A stretch of DNA of 64,000 bases. Origin: Syntrophaceae bacterium UBA2280. Lineage in GTDB: Bacteria; Desulfobacterota; Syntrophia; Syntrophales; Smithellaceae. This document shows, one piece after another, positions 52,623 to 61,820 of the stretch. The stretch spans positions 1 to 64,000 of the forward strand of contig DDWS01000004.1 in NCBI GenBank assembly GCA_002347685.1. The letters run 5' to 3'. Position numbers and translations under genes: made by a program. Positions within the stretch are counted from its first letter, which is position 1, and every line of letters starts with the position of its first letter. Under the pieces are notes generated by a model. That model saw only the letters and a program-made list of their open reading frames with translations. It was not told where the DNA came from and made no database searches.

Positions 52623-53498
52623 TTACGCCTTGCCGGCACTACCCAGAAGATCTATCCAATAGTCGATTCGTTCCATGATTGCCATCCGGACAGCCTTGTC
52701 GATTTTACCCGGGTTGTATTCATCCGGATGCTCAGATAAGTACTTCCTCGTTGTGTTGATAAGTGCATATTTCAAATCGGTCGAAACATTAAACTTCGCG
52801 CCACCAAGGGAAACAAGCTTTTTAACGACTTCAGGTTGTAACCCTGTTCCCCCATGAATGACCAATGGAATGTTTGCTCCGGTACCGTTGACTGTCTCCG
52901 ATATTTTTTTTAGCCGGGCGAAATCAATCTTAGGGAATTTCGTGGCATAAATACCATGAGCTGTCCCTATGGCCGGTGCAAACAAGTCAATTTCGGTGCG
53001 TTCAATAAATTCAAGTGCTTGTTCTGGATCGCACAGAGCAGCCTCATTTTCCGCGACCTTCACCTGGTCTTCGACTCCACTTACAGTACCAAGTTCGCCT
53101 TCTACGCTGATTCCACCTTTCGTGTGACAATATGTGGAAATAAATTTAGTTCGATTGATGTTTTCTTCAAATGAGTGTTTGGATGCATCGATCATGATAT
53201 TTGTGAAGCCGATGTCGGCACACTCTTTACAAAAATCAACTTCTTCGCAGTGATCAAGATGCAGGCAGATGGGGATGTCTGCATCATCCGCAAAAGTTCT
53301 ATAAGCAGCGACCATTACTTTGGGATTCAAAAACTTCGCAGGTGATACCGAGCACTGGATGATGAGTGGCGATTTTCTCCTGACTGCAGCAGCGATTACC
53401 GCTTCCATTTGAATGAAATTGGTTACGTTAAATGCTCCAATGGCATATTTGCCATCTGTGGCCTTTAATAGCATTTCTCTGGCGCTTTCAATCGGCAT
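52623..53498 (-). CDS. class II fructose-bisphosphate aldolase family protein
   Basis: Zinc-dependent aldolase of 291 residues. Metal-binding His residues appear in LHLDHCEEVD, in GTAHGIY and in VIHGGTG; GISVEGELG is also typical. Relatives cleave fructose- or tagatose-bisphosphate, or other ketose phosphates, to dihydroxyacetone phosphate and an aldehyde. The ATG at 53498 has a GAGGAGG site directly before it. Divergent from the SDR/aco operon across a motif-rich spacer. Confidence 0.88.
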   Translation of the reverse strand: MPIESAREMLLKATDGKYAIGAFNVTNFIQMEAVIAAAVRRKSPLIIQCSVSPAKFLNPKVMVAAYRTFADDADIPICLHLDHCEEVDFCKECADIGFTNIMIDASKHSFEENINRTKFISTYCHTKGGISVEGELGTVSGVEDQVKVAENEAALCDPEQALEFIERTEIDLFAPAIGTAHGIYATKFPKIDFARLKKISETVNGTGANIPLVIHGGTGLQPEVVKKLVSLGGAKFNVSTDLKYALINTTRKYLSEHPDEYNPGKIDKAVRMAIMERIDYWIDLLGSAGKA

Positions 53499-54064
53499 GC
53501 AAACCTCCTCATTTCTTAAGTTTATGTTGATGGATTTCCCATTCATCAAGCAAAGATGATACTGAGCGCTACGCCTTACACTTAATGCAATCATATATCA
53601 TATTGTCAAAAAAACTATTCAAAAAAACTGTTCCTGTCAAGTATAAAATATATCATTAGTATAGAAATATATCATAATTGATAAATGGTCAGGTGGATTC
53701 CGATGAAGATGATCATTGTGGTCAATTGGTTCATGTGCGGCTTGTGCATATTGGAGGCCTAAATAAATAGAAGTATAAACAAATGTTTAGATAAATGAAA
53801 TTAAGAAGGCGAAGGGAGGATAGATCAATCTATCAAGTGGAATTAAAAATAAACTTGACAAATAAATTATCATATGAGAACAAAAAAACACATTATGATA
53901 TATAAATGACATAATGCATGCATGATCTGCTTATCAAGAGAGGTGATTATTCTGACCATTAAAAAAATATTTATCACATTCGATTCAAGGGTCGCCGTGA
54001 ATGATGCCCACGACGTACTTCTGTTAACCTTACATATATTATAAGTGAAGGGAGGAAATTGACC
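53499..54064. promoter_or_regulatory. AT-rich divergent control region with repeated ATATATCAT
   Basis: About 565 bases between divergent operons. ATATATCAT occurs at 53593, 53648 and 53667, and its inverted form ATGATATAT at 53895. TTGACA boxes face left at 53609-53604 and 53640-53635 (the second 17 bases from TAGTTT) and right at 53855. No gene is seen. Confidence 0.5.
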
Positions 54065-54868
54065 ATGTATGATGATCTGAAAGGGAAAATAGCTCTGATT
54101 TCCGGATCAGGCAAAAAAACCGGACTCGGTTTTGCCATTGCTGAAAAGCTTGCTGATAACGGGGCGCATATTTGTATTTCCGATCTTCCGGGTCTGGAAC
54201 AAGATATGCTCGAAAGGACGGATGACTTACGCAAAAAGTATAACGTAGAAACAATGATAGCCCCTTTAGATGTAACGTCAACCCATTCTGTTGATGATGC
54301 TCATCGCCTCGTAAGAGAACACTTTGGAGGGCTGGATGTATTGGTGAATAATGCCGGTGCGGTATTTGGTGCGCCAAGCCCGATAATGACCTATGATGAA
54401 GAAGGTTGGATGAAAACCATCGATGTCAATCTACATTCCGTATTCAGGTTATCGAAGAAATTTCTTCCGGATATTATCCAGAGGAAAGGAAGTATTGTAA
54501 ACATAGCGTCAACTGCAGGCAAGGGCGCTCATGCTCTTGCCGGGCCCTATTCGTGTGCTAAAACCGGTGTCATTATGCTGACCAAAGTAATGGCGAAGGA
54601 AGTTGGGGCTCACGGGGTGCGTGTCAATGCCATTTGTCCCGGACTGATTATGACTGATCTTCAGACCATGCGCATTAATTTGGAAGCCAAGGTATATGAT
54701 TGCACTCCGGAAGAGAGGGAATCTCAGATGAAGGCAACGGTTCCTCTCCATCGGATCGGTGATCCGTCGGAGGTGGCAGCACTGGCAGTCTTTCTTCTCA
54801 GCAAAGAATCTTCATACATTACCGGTCAGGCGATCAATGTCTGTGGGGGGAGGACGATGGAGCTATGA
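54065..54868 (+). CDS. short-chain dehydrogenase/reductase
   Basis: NAD(P)-dependent oxidoreductase of 267 residues. The cofactor loop is SGSGKKTGLG, slightly different from the standard TGxxxGxG; NNAG, a Ser in IASTAG, and the YSCAK catalytic Tyr-Lys follow. The C-terminal ITGQAINVCGG is normal for classical SDRs. GGAGG precedes the ATG at 54065. The stop overlaps the next start (ATGA). Likely a polyol or diol dehydrogenase. Confidence 0.88.
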   Translation: MYDDLKGKIALISGSGKKTGLGFAIAEKLADNGAHICISDLPGLEQDMLERTDDLRKKYNVETMIAPLDVTSTHSVDDAHRLVREHFGGLDVLVNNAGAVFGAPSPIMTYDEEGWMKTIDVNLHSVFRLSKKFLPDIIQRKGSIVNIASTAGKGAHALAGPYSCAKTGVIMLTKVMAKEVGAHGVRVNAICPGLIMTDLQTMRINLEAKVYDCTPEERESQMKATVPLHRIGDPSEVAALAVFLLSKESSYITGQAINVCGGRTMEL

Positions 54869-55890
54869 TGAAAGCCGTCATCTGTCGAAATGGGAGACTC
54901 GTATTCGACAAAGTACCGAAGCCTGTTCCGAAAGCCGATCAAGTCCTCGTAAGGATGGTTAATGCGGGCTTTTGCGGTTCGGACCATTCCATGATCGTAT
55001 ACAAATATGTAGCTGATGGAAGTATCCTTGGACATGAAGTGAGTGGAACCGTCGTTGATACCGGTTCTAACGTAGATAGAAATCTGATCGGCTCACACGT
55101 CAACGTAAGACCCACATATTGTGGAAAATGCAAGTATTGTCTCGCAGGACGAACGACCTTGTGTAACATCAACAGGGTGTCTCTTGGCAAAGGAGAGTTC
55201 AATGGAGGGTTTGCCGAATACCTGCTTGCATACCCCAACATGTTGATCCCTGTACCTGAAGGTGCCGATTCCATAAATGCGGCAATGGCAGAGGTTTTCT
55301 CGACCTCGCTGCATGCGGTTCATTGCACGGGAGTCACCGGGGGGAGCGCGTTGATTATGGGCGGCGGTCCCGTTGGGTTGTCAATGGTAAAGATTTTAAA
55401 AATAAAAGGATTCGGCCCTGTCGTTCTTTCTGAGCCGATTTTGGAGAAGCAGCATATCGGCGGTATATTTGGCGCTGATAAAGTGCTCGATCCGTTTAAG
55501 GATGATCTCCGGTTATGTGCGAAAGAGATCACAGGTGGCGATGGATTCGATGTTGTATTTGAGTGTTCCGGAATAGCCGGAAACATACAACTTGGTATCG
55601 ATTGTGCCGCGGCCAATGGTTCCGTATCCATAGTAAGCGTTATGCCGGAGAATGTATCCATAAGCCCGATGTCTATGAACCTGCGGCGCGAAATTCGATT
55701 ATCCGGTTCCTATTCAAGCACCCATGAAGAAATTGGTCAATGCCTGCAATGGATGGCCGAAGGAAAGTTGGATGGCCGGCCGATGATGACAGATCTTATA
55801 ACCCTTGAGGAGCTTCCCCTAATATATGAGGAGCGAATCCACACCGGAAAGGCCACCAAGGTTATGATTAAAATCGGAGAGGGGTTTTAA
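54865..55890 (+). CDS. zinc-dependent medium-chain alcohol dehydrogenase
   Basis: MDR-family polyol/diol dehydrogenase of 341 residues. The catalytic zinc ligands are Cys37 in GFCGSD and GHE, and the structural zinc site is CGKCKYC plus a later LC. The NAD fold shows MGGGPVGLS. Relatives include sorbitol, threonine and 2,3-butanediol dehydrogenases, so the substrate is likely a vicinal alcohol. It overlaps the SDR gene by 4 bases and precedes acoX by 9 bases. Confidence 0.88.
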   Translation: MMKAVICRNGRLVFDKVPKPVPKADQVLVRMVNAGFCGSDHSMIVYKYVADGSILGHEVSGTVVDTGSNVDRNLIGSHVNVRPTYCGKCKYCLAGRTTLCNINRVSLGKGEFNGGFAEYLLAYPNMLIPVPEGADSINAAMAEVFSTSLHAVHCTGVTGGSALIMGGGPVGLSMVKILKIKGFGPVVLSEPILEKQHIGGIFGADKVLDPFKDDLRLCAKEITGGDGFDVVFECSGIAGNIQLGIDCAAANGSVSIVSVMPENVSISPMSMNLRREIRLSGSYSSTHEEIGQCLQWMAEGKLDGRPMMTDLITLEELPLIYEERIHTGKATKVMIKIGEGF

Positions 55891-55899
55891 AAACAGAAC

Positions 55900-56898
55900 A
55901 TGCGATCAGTCGGAATCATTGCCAATCCGGGATCCGGTAAGGACATCAGAAGGCTGATAGCTTGTGGATCTGTTTTTGACAACAATGAAAAGGCAAACAT
56001 TCTCAAACGTGTTTTTTTAGCACTGGATTCTTTTGGAATCGAAAAGGTCGTTATCATGCCGGATATTTACGGTATTGGGTATCATGCACTGGAAGATTTG
56101 GATGTGCACCTAAGTACAGTATTTTTGGATATGGCAGTCGAAGGCATTCAGGATGATTCAACGCGGGCCGCGCAGATTATGGCTGATATGGATGTTGCCT
56201 GTATTATAACTCTGGGAGGAGATGGCACAAACCGGGTAGTGGCGAAATCCTGCGGTGATACTCCTCTGCTGCCGATTTCCACAGGCACAAATAATGTATT
56301 TCCCCTGATGATTGAAGGTACCATCGCAGGAATGGCAGCCGGCGCGGTTGCTGCATTGAGTCTTAAAGGCGAGGATATCGCGATTCGCAAGCCTAGATTA
56401 GAGATATACGACGATACAACCCTCATCGACGTTGCCCTGGTTGATGTCGTGGTGTCAGATCATTGTTTTGCCGGGTGTCGGGCTAATTGTGATGAAACAT
56501 CAGTTTATGAAATCTATCTCACTAATTCTGAACCGGGCCATATCGGTTTTTCAGCAGTGGGAGCGGCCTTGACGGTAGCTGACGCTGATAGAGGAAGAGG
56601 GATGCATATTTCCGTTGGCGGGGGTAATGAACGGGTTCTTGCACCTATTGCACCGGGCATGATGCGCTGGATTCCTATTCGCTCATACCAGATTCTTGAA
56701 CCGCACAAATCCCTTCCGATTAAGTTTGCCCCGTCTTTCCTCTCCCTTGATGGCGAGCGGGAGATAGATATTGGTAAGGATGAGAAGATTTCGATTTTGT
56801 TGAACGAGGCAGGTCCCTATGTGGTGGATATACAAAAGGCACTACTGATGGCCCGGGACTATGTCAATCGTTTGGATAAATTATCAGACCTGACGTGA
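55900..56898 (+). CDS. acoX: AcoX-like ATP-NAD kinase family protein
   Basis: A 332-residue protein with an NAD-kinase-like fold. IANPGSGKD and ITLGGDGTNR are typical. Proteins of this type (AcoX) are linked to acetoin dehydrogenase operons; their biochemical role is unknown. Its place here, between two alcohol dehydrogenases and the E1 genes, is the best evidence that this is an aco-type system. Confidence 0.85.
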   Translation: MRSVGIIANPGSGKDIRRLIACGSVFDNNEKANILKRVFLALDSFGIEKVVIMPDIYGIGYHALEDLDVHLSTVFLDMAVEGIQDDSTRAAQIMADMDVACIITLGGDGTNRVVAKSCGDTPLLPISTGTNNVFPLMIEGTIAGMAAGAVAALSLKGEDIAIRKPRLEIYDDTTLIDVALVDVVVSDHCFAGCRANCDETSVYEIYLTNSEPGHIGFSAVGAALTVADADRGRGMHISVGGGNERVLAPIAPGMMRWIPIRSYQILEPHKSLPIKFAPSFLSLDGEREIDIGKDEKISILLNEAGPYVVDIQKALLMARDYVNRLDKLSDLT

Positions 56899-56948
56899 TA
56901 CGATCACCTGAGGTGATCTGAAAAACATTTTACATAAGGAGGATTATC

Positions 56949-57929
56949 GTGAAATTCAGCAAAAAAGATTTGATCAAGCTTTATACGAATCTGGTGCGCG
57001 CACGGACGTTTGATATGCTTTGTACTCGGTTGCTGGCCGAGGGAAAGTTTGTGTCCTTTTATCATGAAGGTGCCTGGGGCGATGCTGCAGGTGTGGGAAC
57101 GGCAACATTCCTGCGTAAGGATGACATTCTGTATCCGCATCACAGAGCTCACGGCTTTCCCCATATGATCGGCAAGGGTGTAGACCCCAAATATTATCTG
57201 GCGGAACATTGTGGACGCGCTACCGGCTGTTGCAGCGGTGTGGGAACGGTTCATGCCTTATTCGAGGAATATGGCATTTTGGGACAGTCCGCCATTCTGG
57301 GTGCACAATTTACTGTTAGCGTGGGATGGGGTTTGGCAGCTAAAAAGAATGGGACAGGGCAGGTTGTTGTAGCCAGTTTCGGAGACGGAACACTGGCCCG
57401 CGGTACCTGGCATGAAGGAGCCAATGTCGCTGTCCTCTGGAAACTTCCGATTGTTTATGTCTTGGAAAATAATGGGATTGCCCAATATGTTTCACTCGAA
57501 AAGGCATATCCTTTAAAAGACATGGCCAGTTTGGCTGCAGGTTATGGCATGCCCGCTGTAGTAGTCGACGGTCAAGATATCGTGGCGGTGGCGGAGGCCG
57601 TTGGCGAAGCTGTAAAACGGGCCAGGCAGGGAAAAGGACCAACATTTGTGGAATGTAAAACGATACGCGTAACATCCCATGGTTATGGAAGTCCGCACAT
57701 GGTGGACGGAGAGCAGCGCGATATGAATATGGTTGAAGAGCTCAAGAAAAGGGAGCCCCTCTCGATGTATGAGAAAAACCTGCTCAAGCAGGGAATCATC
57801 ACGAAGGAAGATATAGAAGAAATCGCCAAGGCAGCCAAGGAAGAGGCAGCGGCAGCTGAGAAATTTGCTATGGAATCACCAATTCAAGAGGATGCTTCGA
57901 TCTTAGATCAGTATCTTTACGCAGAGTAG
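56949..57929 (+). CDS. acoA: TPP-dependent dehydrogenase E1 alpha (AcoA-like)
   Basis: Alpha subunit of the thiamine diphosphate-dependent component of an acetoin or 2-oxoacid dehydrogenase complex. The TPP motif is GDGT (145-148) with NNGIA about 30 residues later, and R-G-H-G-like HRAHGFP is present. The usual GKGGSMH is replaced by CSGVGTVH, so the active-site entrance differs from known AcoA. The product is 326 residues. AAGGAGG precedes the ATG. Confidence 0.88.
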   Translation: MKFSKKDLIKLYTNLVRARTFDMLCTRLLAEGKFVSFYHEGAWGDAAGVGTATFLRKDDILYPHHRAHGFPHMIGKGVDPKYYLAEHCGRATGCCSGVGTVHALFEEYGILGQSAILGAQFTVSVGWGLAAKKNGTGQVVVASFGDGTLARGTWHEGANVAVLWKLPIVYVLENNGIAQYVSLEKAYPLKDMASLAAGYGMPAVVVDGQDIVAVAEAVGEAVKRARQGKGPTFVECKTIRVTSHGYGSPHMVDGEQRDMNMVEELKKREPLSMYEKNLLKQGIITKEDIEEIAKAAKEEAAAAEKFAMESPIQEDASILDQYLYAE

Positions 57930-57945
57930 CCATGAGGAGGGTTAA

Positions 57946-58908
57946 ATGAGATTATTACAATATAATGAAGCAATCAATGAAGCATTGAGTGAAGAACTTG
58001 CCCGGGACGAAAAGGTGTTCTTGCTGGGAGAAGGTGTCGGAGTCAGCTCCCTGGCTACAACCCGTGGCCTTGTACAGAAATTTGGTCCGGACAGAGTTAT
58101 TGATACGCCCATAGCGGAAGCCGCCATTACAGGATGCGCAATTGGTGCGGCCACAATGGGATATCGGCCGATCGCTGATTTGATGTACTCGGACTTCCTG
58201 TATACCGCTGCCGATGACGTTCTCATTAGAGCACCACAATGGCGCTTCTTGCATGGGGGAAGACAATCTTTACCGATCGTTTTTATTGCCGGTTCGGGCG
58301 GGTATCGTAAGGTGGGGCCGGAACACTCCCATTCGCCGCATTCCATCATGCTGCATCATCCGGGATTGAAAGTTGTTGTTCCTTCAACCCCGTATGATGC
58401 GAAAGGCTTGTTGAAAGCTTCCATTCGGGACGACAATCCCGTTTTTTATATGTTTCACAAAGCTCTGATCGGCATGAAAGAAGACATTCCGGAAGAGGAA
58501 TATATCATTCCCCTAGGCCAGGCAAAGGTTAGAAGAGAAGGAACGGATGTAACCGTTGTAGCGGCAAGTTATATGAATTATTTGGCCATCCAGGCAGCCG
58601 ATAAACTAAAGGGGGAAATAAGTGTCGAGGTGATTGACCCGCGGACATTGGAACCTCTGGATCTGGATACGATTTTAAAATCGGTCATCAAGACAGGCCG
58701 TGTAGTGATTGTTGACGAAGATACGGAGCGTTGCGGATTCGCCGGCGAGTTAATGGCCCAGATCATGGAACATGCTTTCGATGAGCTCGACGCACCGATC
58801 AAACGGGTTTGCGCTGCCAACTATCCTATCCCCTCTGGCTTCTTGGAAAAGTTTGTATTGCCTCAACCCGCACAGATATTAGCTGCCATCAGAGAAGTTG
58901 TAAAATGA
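57946..58908 (+). CDS. acoB: TPP-dependent dehydrogenase E1 beta (AcoB-like)
   Basis: Beta subunit of E1, 320 residues. The transketolase-type pyrimidine domain has LLGEGVG, DTPIAEAAITGCAIGAA (the conserved Glu activates TPP), and a C-terminal domain with VIDPRTLEPLD and VDEDTERCGFAGEL. Together with the alpha subunit it makes a heterotetramer. It follows acoA by 16 bases with GGAGGG before the ATG. Confidence 0.92.
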   Translation: MRLLQYNEAINEALSEELARDEKVFLLGEGVGVSSLATTRGLVQKFGPDRVIDTPIAEAAITGCAIGAATMGYRPIADLMYSDFLYTAADDVLIRAPQWRFLHGGRQSLPIVFIAGSGGYRKVGPEHSHSPHSIMLHHPGLKVVVPSTPYDAKGLLKASIRDDNPVFYMFHKALIGMKEDIPEEEYIIPLGQAKVRREGTDVTVVAASYMNYLAIQAADKLKGEISVEVIDPRTLEPLDLDTILKSVIKTGRVVIVDEDTERCGFAGELMAQIMEHAFDELDAPIKRVCAANYPIPSGFLEKFVLPQPAQILAAIREVVK

Positions 58909-58962
58909 TGAACGCTGCGCAATCAGCATAATTTCAAGGTGATGATGGAAGGAGAAGATAAG

Positions 58963-60225
58963 ATGGCGATTGAAATCATGATTCCTAAACTGGGCATGAC
59001 AATGGAGAATGCAAAGGTTGTAGAGTGGAGGGCCAGTGAGGGTGACTATATTGAGGAAAAGCAAGTTGTTCTTGTTATTCAGACGGATAAAGTGATTTTT
59101 GAGGTCGAAGCACTGGGCTCGGGTTTTCTGCATATCGTTGTCAATGTGGGAGAAGAGGCCGATGTGGGACAGGTCGTTGGTGCCCTGTTCGCGACAAAAG
59201 AGGAGATGGCAACCGCTGGGGTGCAGGCCGCCCCGACGGGTAGAGCTGCCAGAGAAAGTGTTATTGCGGAAACCTCTTCCAAACCTGTGGAACCTCAAAA
59301 ACCGATCGTACAGTCCGGGAGGATTAAAATAACGCCAAGAGCTAAAAAATTCGCAGAGGCCAAGAAATTCGACTACACGATGATCCAGGGCAGCGGGCCC
59401 GGTGGCAGAATTGAGCAAAAGGATGTTGAAAGAGCCCTTGCGGCCGGAGGCGCTGCTCCCTTGCCTGTCGCAGGGACAAAACCGGTGTATACAGGAGAGA
59501 TGCTGGGCGGTAAACGGGTAAAAAAAGAGATCCCCCTTCAGGGAATGCGGAAAGCTATCTCTGAACATATGCTGAGAAGTCTTCAGGTTTCTGCGCAGCT
59601 TACCGGAGGCACTGAAGTTGATATGTCGGAGATGATTCGCTTCAGGAACAGCCAGAAAAAGAAAGCCGCTTTTCCGGGTGCTAACCTGAGTTACACGGAC
59701 ATCTTCGTCTACATTCTTGCCAGGGTTTTGAAAGAACAACCCATTATGAATGCAAGTCTTGTGGATGGGAAAATTGTCTTGTGGGAGGATATTAATGTTG
59801 GTGTAGCTGTATCAACAATGATCAGCGAATATGAAAGTGGATTGGCAGTGCCCGTTGTGAAGAATGCGGACTGCCTGAGCTTGAGCCAGATCAGCCAGTC
59901 CGTGAGGCAGATCGTGGTCAGGGCACGGGAAGGGAAGCTTTCCCTTGATGATATGTCAGGTGGAACGTTCACGCTGACCAATACCGGCACCTTCGGCAAC
60001 CGATGGCAGTGGGCAACGCCTGTTCTTAACCAGCCCGAGGTGGGTATTATTCAAACCGGCGCCACGGTTGATAGAGTGGTGGCGGTAAACGGGGTGGCAA
60101 CGATCAAGCCTATGATGCCGTTGATCCTGACGTTTGATCATCGTGTCATAGACGGGTCCGGAGCGGCCAGATTTGCGAATCGTGTTGCGGATCTTATTGA
60201 AGATCCGTATCAGCTGGTGGACTGA
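58963..60225 (+). CDS. acoC: dihydrolipoamide acyltransferase E2 (AcoC-like)
   Basis: Core of the complex; transfers the acyl group from lipoate to CoA. One lipoyl domain (1-80) has Lys43 in QTDKV. A flexible linker and the E3-binding domain (about 120-158, ITPRAKKFAE) follow. The catalytic domain ends with HRVIDGSGAARF (His393, Asp397). The ATG at 58963 is chosen for its AAGGAG site. The product is 420 residues. Lipoylation may be supplied by the lipB gene at the end of the operon. Confidence 0.92.
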   Translation: MAIEIMIPKLGMTMENAKVVEWRASEGDYIEEKQVVLVIQTDKVIFEVEALGSGFLHIVVNVGEEADVGQVVGALFATKEEMATAGVQAAPTGRAARESVIAETSSKPVEPQKPIVQSGRIKITPRAKKFAEAKKFDYTMIQGSGPGGRIEQKDVERALAAGGAAPLPVAGTKPVYTGEMLGGKRVKKEIPLQGMRKAISEHMLRSLQVSAQLTGGTEVDMSEMIRFRNSQKKKAAFPGANLSYTDIFVYILARVLKEQPIMNASLVDGKIVLWEDINVGVAVSTMISEYESGLAVPVVKNADCLSLSQISQSVRQIVVRAREGKLSLDDMSGGTFTLTNTGTFGNRWQWATPVLNQPEVGIIQTGATVDRVVAVNGVATIKPMMPLILTFDHRVIDGSGAARFANRVADLIEDPYQLVD

Positions 60226-60341
60226 TGACAGTAAAATCGAAGGTATGCAAATGAGGCTTTCAGGTCTTCCCTCGCAAAAGGAAAGATTTTTGCAGCCTGA
60301 ACTGTAAATGGTTCTATTCGATCAAACAATGAGGTGAAGGA

Positions 60342-61721
60342 ATGTATGATGTATTGATTATCGGAGGCGGGCCTGGTGGATACGCCGCCGCCATCCGGAC
60401 ATCCCAACTGGGGGGAAAGGCAGCATTGATTGAGTCAGGCGAGCTGGGTGGAACCTGTGTAAACCATGGTTGCATTCCAAGTAAGATCTGGCTCAGAGCG
60501 GCATATTTATATTCCATGGCACAGCGGTCAGGCCAATTCGGGATCGATCTGACCATCAATGGCCTGAATCTTAAAAGTATCGTAGAGAGAAAAACGGGTG
60601 TATCAGCCGACATTCGAATGGGCATGAAGTCTCTACTTGCTAATTATGGGGTTGATGTGATCGCTGCACATGCCACGATGAAAAACGCGCGAGAGGTAAA
60701 CGTTGAAGGTAAAACCATTCAGGCCAAAAAGATCATTGTGGCAACAGGCAGTTCGGCGAATATCCCGGATATTACAGGAATCAAATCGGCAATGACCGTC
60801 GACCAGCTCTACGGTATGGCTGAGCTTCCGAAATCAGTCCTGATTTTGGGCGCGGGATACAATGAGGTCGAAGCTGCCTATTTGTTGGCAACATTCGGTT
60901 CAAAAGTTTATCTGGTGACAGATGATTCAAGAATCTTGCCTCGTGAGGACCATGACACAAGCCAACGCATCGCCAAGGCCCTGAGGCCGCAGGGTGTCGA
61001 GATTCTCACGCGTTATCAACTTAAGTCCCTTAGTGAAAAGAAAAAAGTGCATACCGTTGTTTTGTCGGGGACGGATGAACGTTGTCTGGACGTCGACATG
61101 GTGCTGGTTGGTTCGCGTAAACCCAACTCCAAGGATCTAGGCCTCGAAAAGGTCGGGGTGACATTAAATGAGGATGGCGGCGTTAAGATCAACGGCTTTC
61201 TTGAGACTTCAGTGGAGTGCATCTATGCCATCGGTGATGTTACCGGTGGGTGGATGCTCAGCCATGCTGCATCCTCCATGGCGGTGACTGCAGCGGAAAA
61301 TGCTATGGGTGGGAAAAAAGAATATCCATTCCACCTGATCTCCCGCGGGTTATGGACATCCCCGCAGGTTGGTGCCGTGGGCTTGACAGAGGAAGAGGCG
61401 GAGAAAAAAGGCTTTAATGTGGAAACAGGAATATTTCCATACACCATTAATGGAATAGCAATGGGGCAGGGTATGGTGGAGGGTTCGGTGAAAGTAGTTT
61501 CTGATTCCGAATATGGCGATATCCTCGGTGTTCATATTGTTGGAGAAAATGCGACAGAGTTGATTGGTGAGGCGGCGTTTGCAATGGGGCTTGAGTGTAC
61601 GGTTGAAGAATTGGCTTATAACACCCGTCTTCACCCGACTTACTCGGAGGCTATTGTTGACGCTGCCAGGGATGCCATGAACTGGGCATTGTATTTACCG
61701 AAGAAAGCACAGAGGCGATAA
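60342..61721 (+). CDS. lpdA: dihydrolipoamide dehydrogenase E3 (AcoL-like)
   Basis: Reoxidises lipoate with NAD+. An FAD fold (IIGGGPGGYAAAI) opens the protein; the redox disulfide is Cys39/Cys44 in GTCVNHGCIP. The NAD fold has LGAGYNEVEAA, where GxGxIG is normal, so the third Gly is replaced. C-terminal HPTYSE supplies the catalytic His and Glu. The product is 459 residues. Both unusual cofactor motifs may mean a specialised E3. Confidence 0.92.
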   Translation: MYDVLIIGGGPGGYAAAIRTSQLGGKAALIESGELGGTCVNHGCIPSKIWLRAAYLYSMAQRSGQFGIDLTINGLNLKSIVERKTGVSADIRMGMKSLLANYGVDVIAAHATMKNAREVNVEGKTIQAKKIIVATGSSANIPDITGIKSAMTVDQLYGMAELPKSVLILGAGYNEVEAAYLLATFGSKVYLVTDDSRILPREDHDTSQRIAKALRPQGVEILTRYQLKSLSEKKKVHTVVLSGTDERCLDVDMVLVGSRKPNSKDLGLEKVGVTLNEDGGVKINGFLETSVECIYAIGDVTGGWMLSHAASSMAVTAAENAMGGKKEYPFHLISRGLWTSPQVGAVGLTEEEAEKKGFNVETGIFPYTINGIAMGQGMVEGSVKVVSDSEYGDILGVHIVGENATELIGEAAFAMGLECTVEELAYNTRLHPTYSEAIVDAARDAMNWALYLPKKAQRR

Positions 61722-61820
61722 CCTGCGAATTCGATAAAAGAGACTGATACAATGGGTTTACTGTCTGCTGATTACTTGAGTCTAATGATGATACCGTAAC
61801 TACAATAAAGGGAGGGATCA

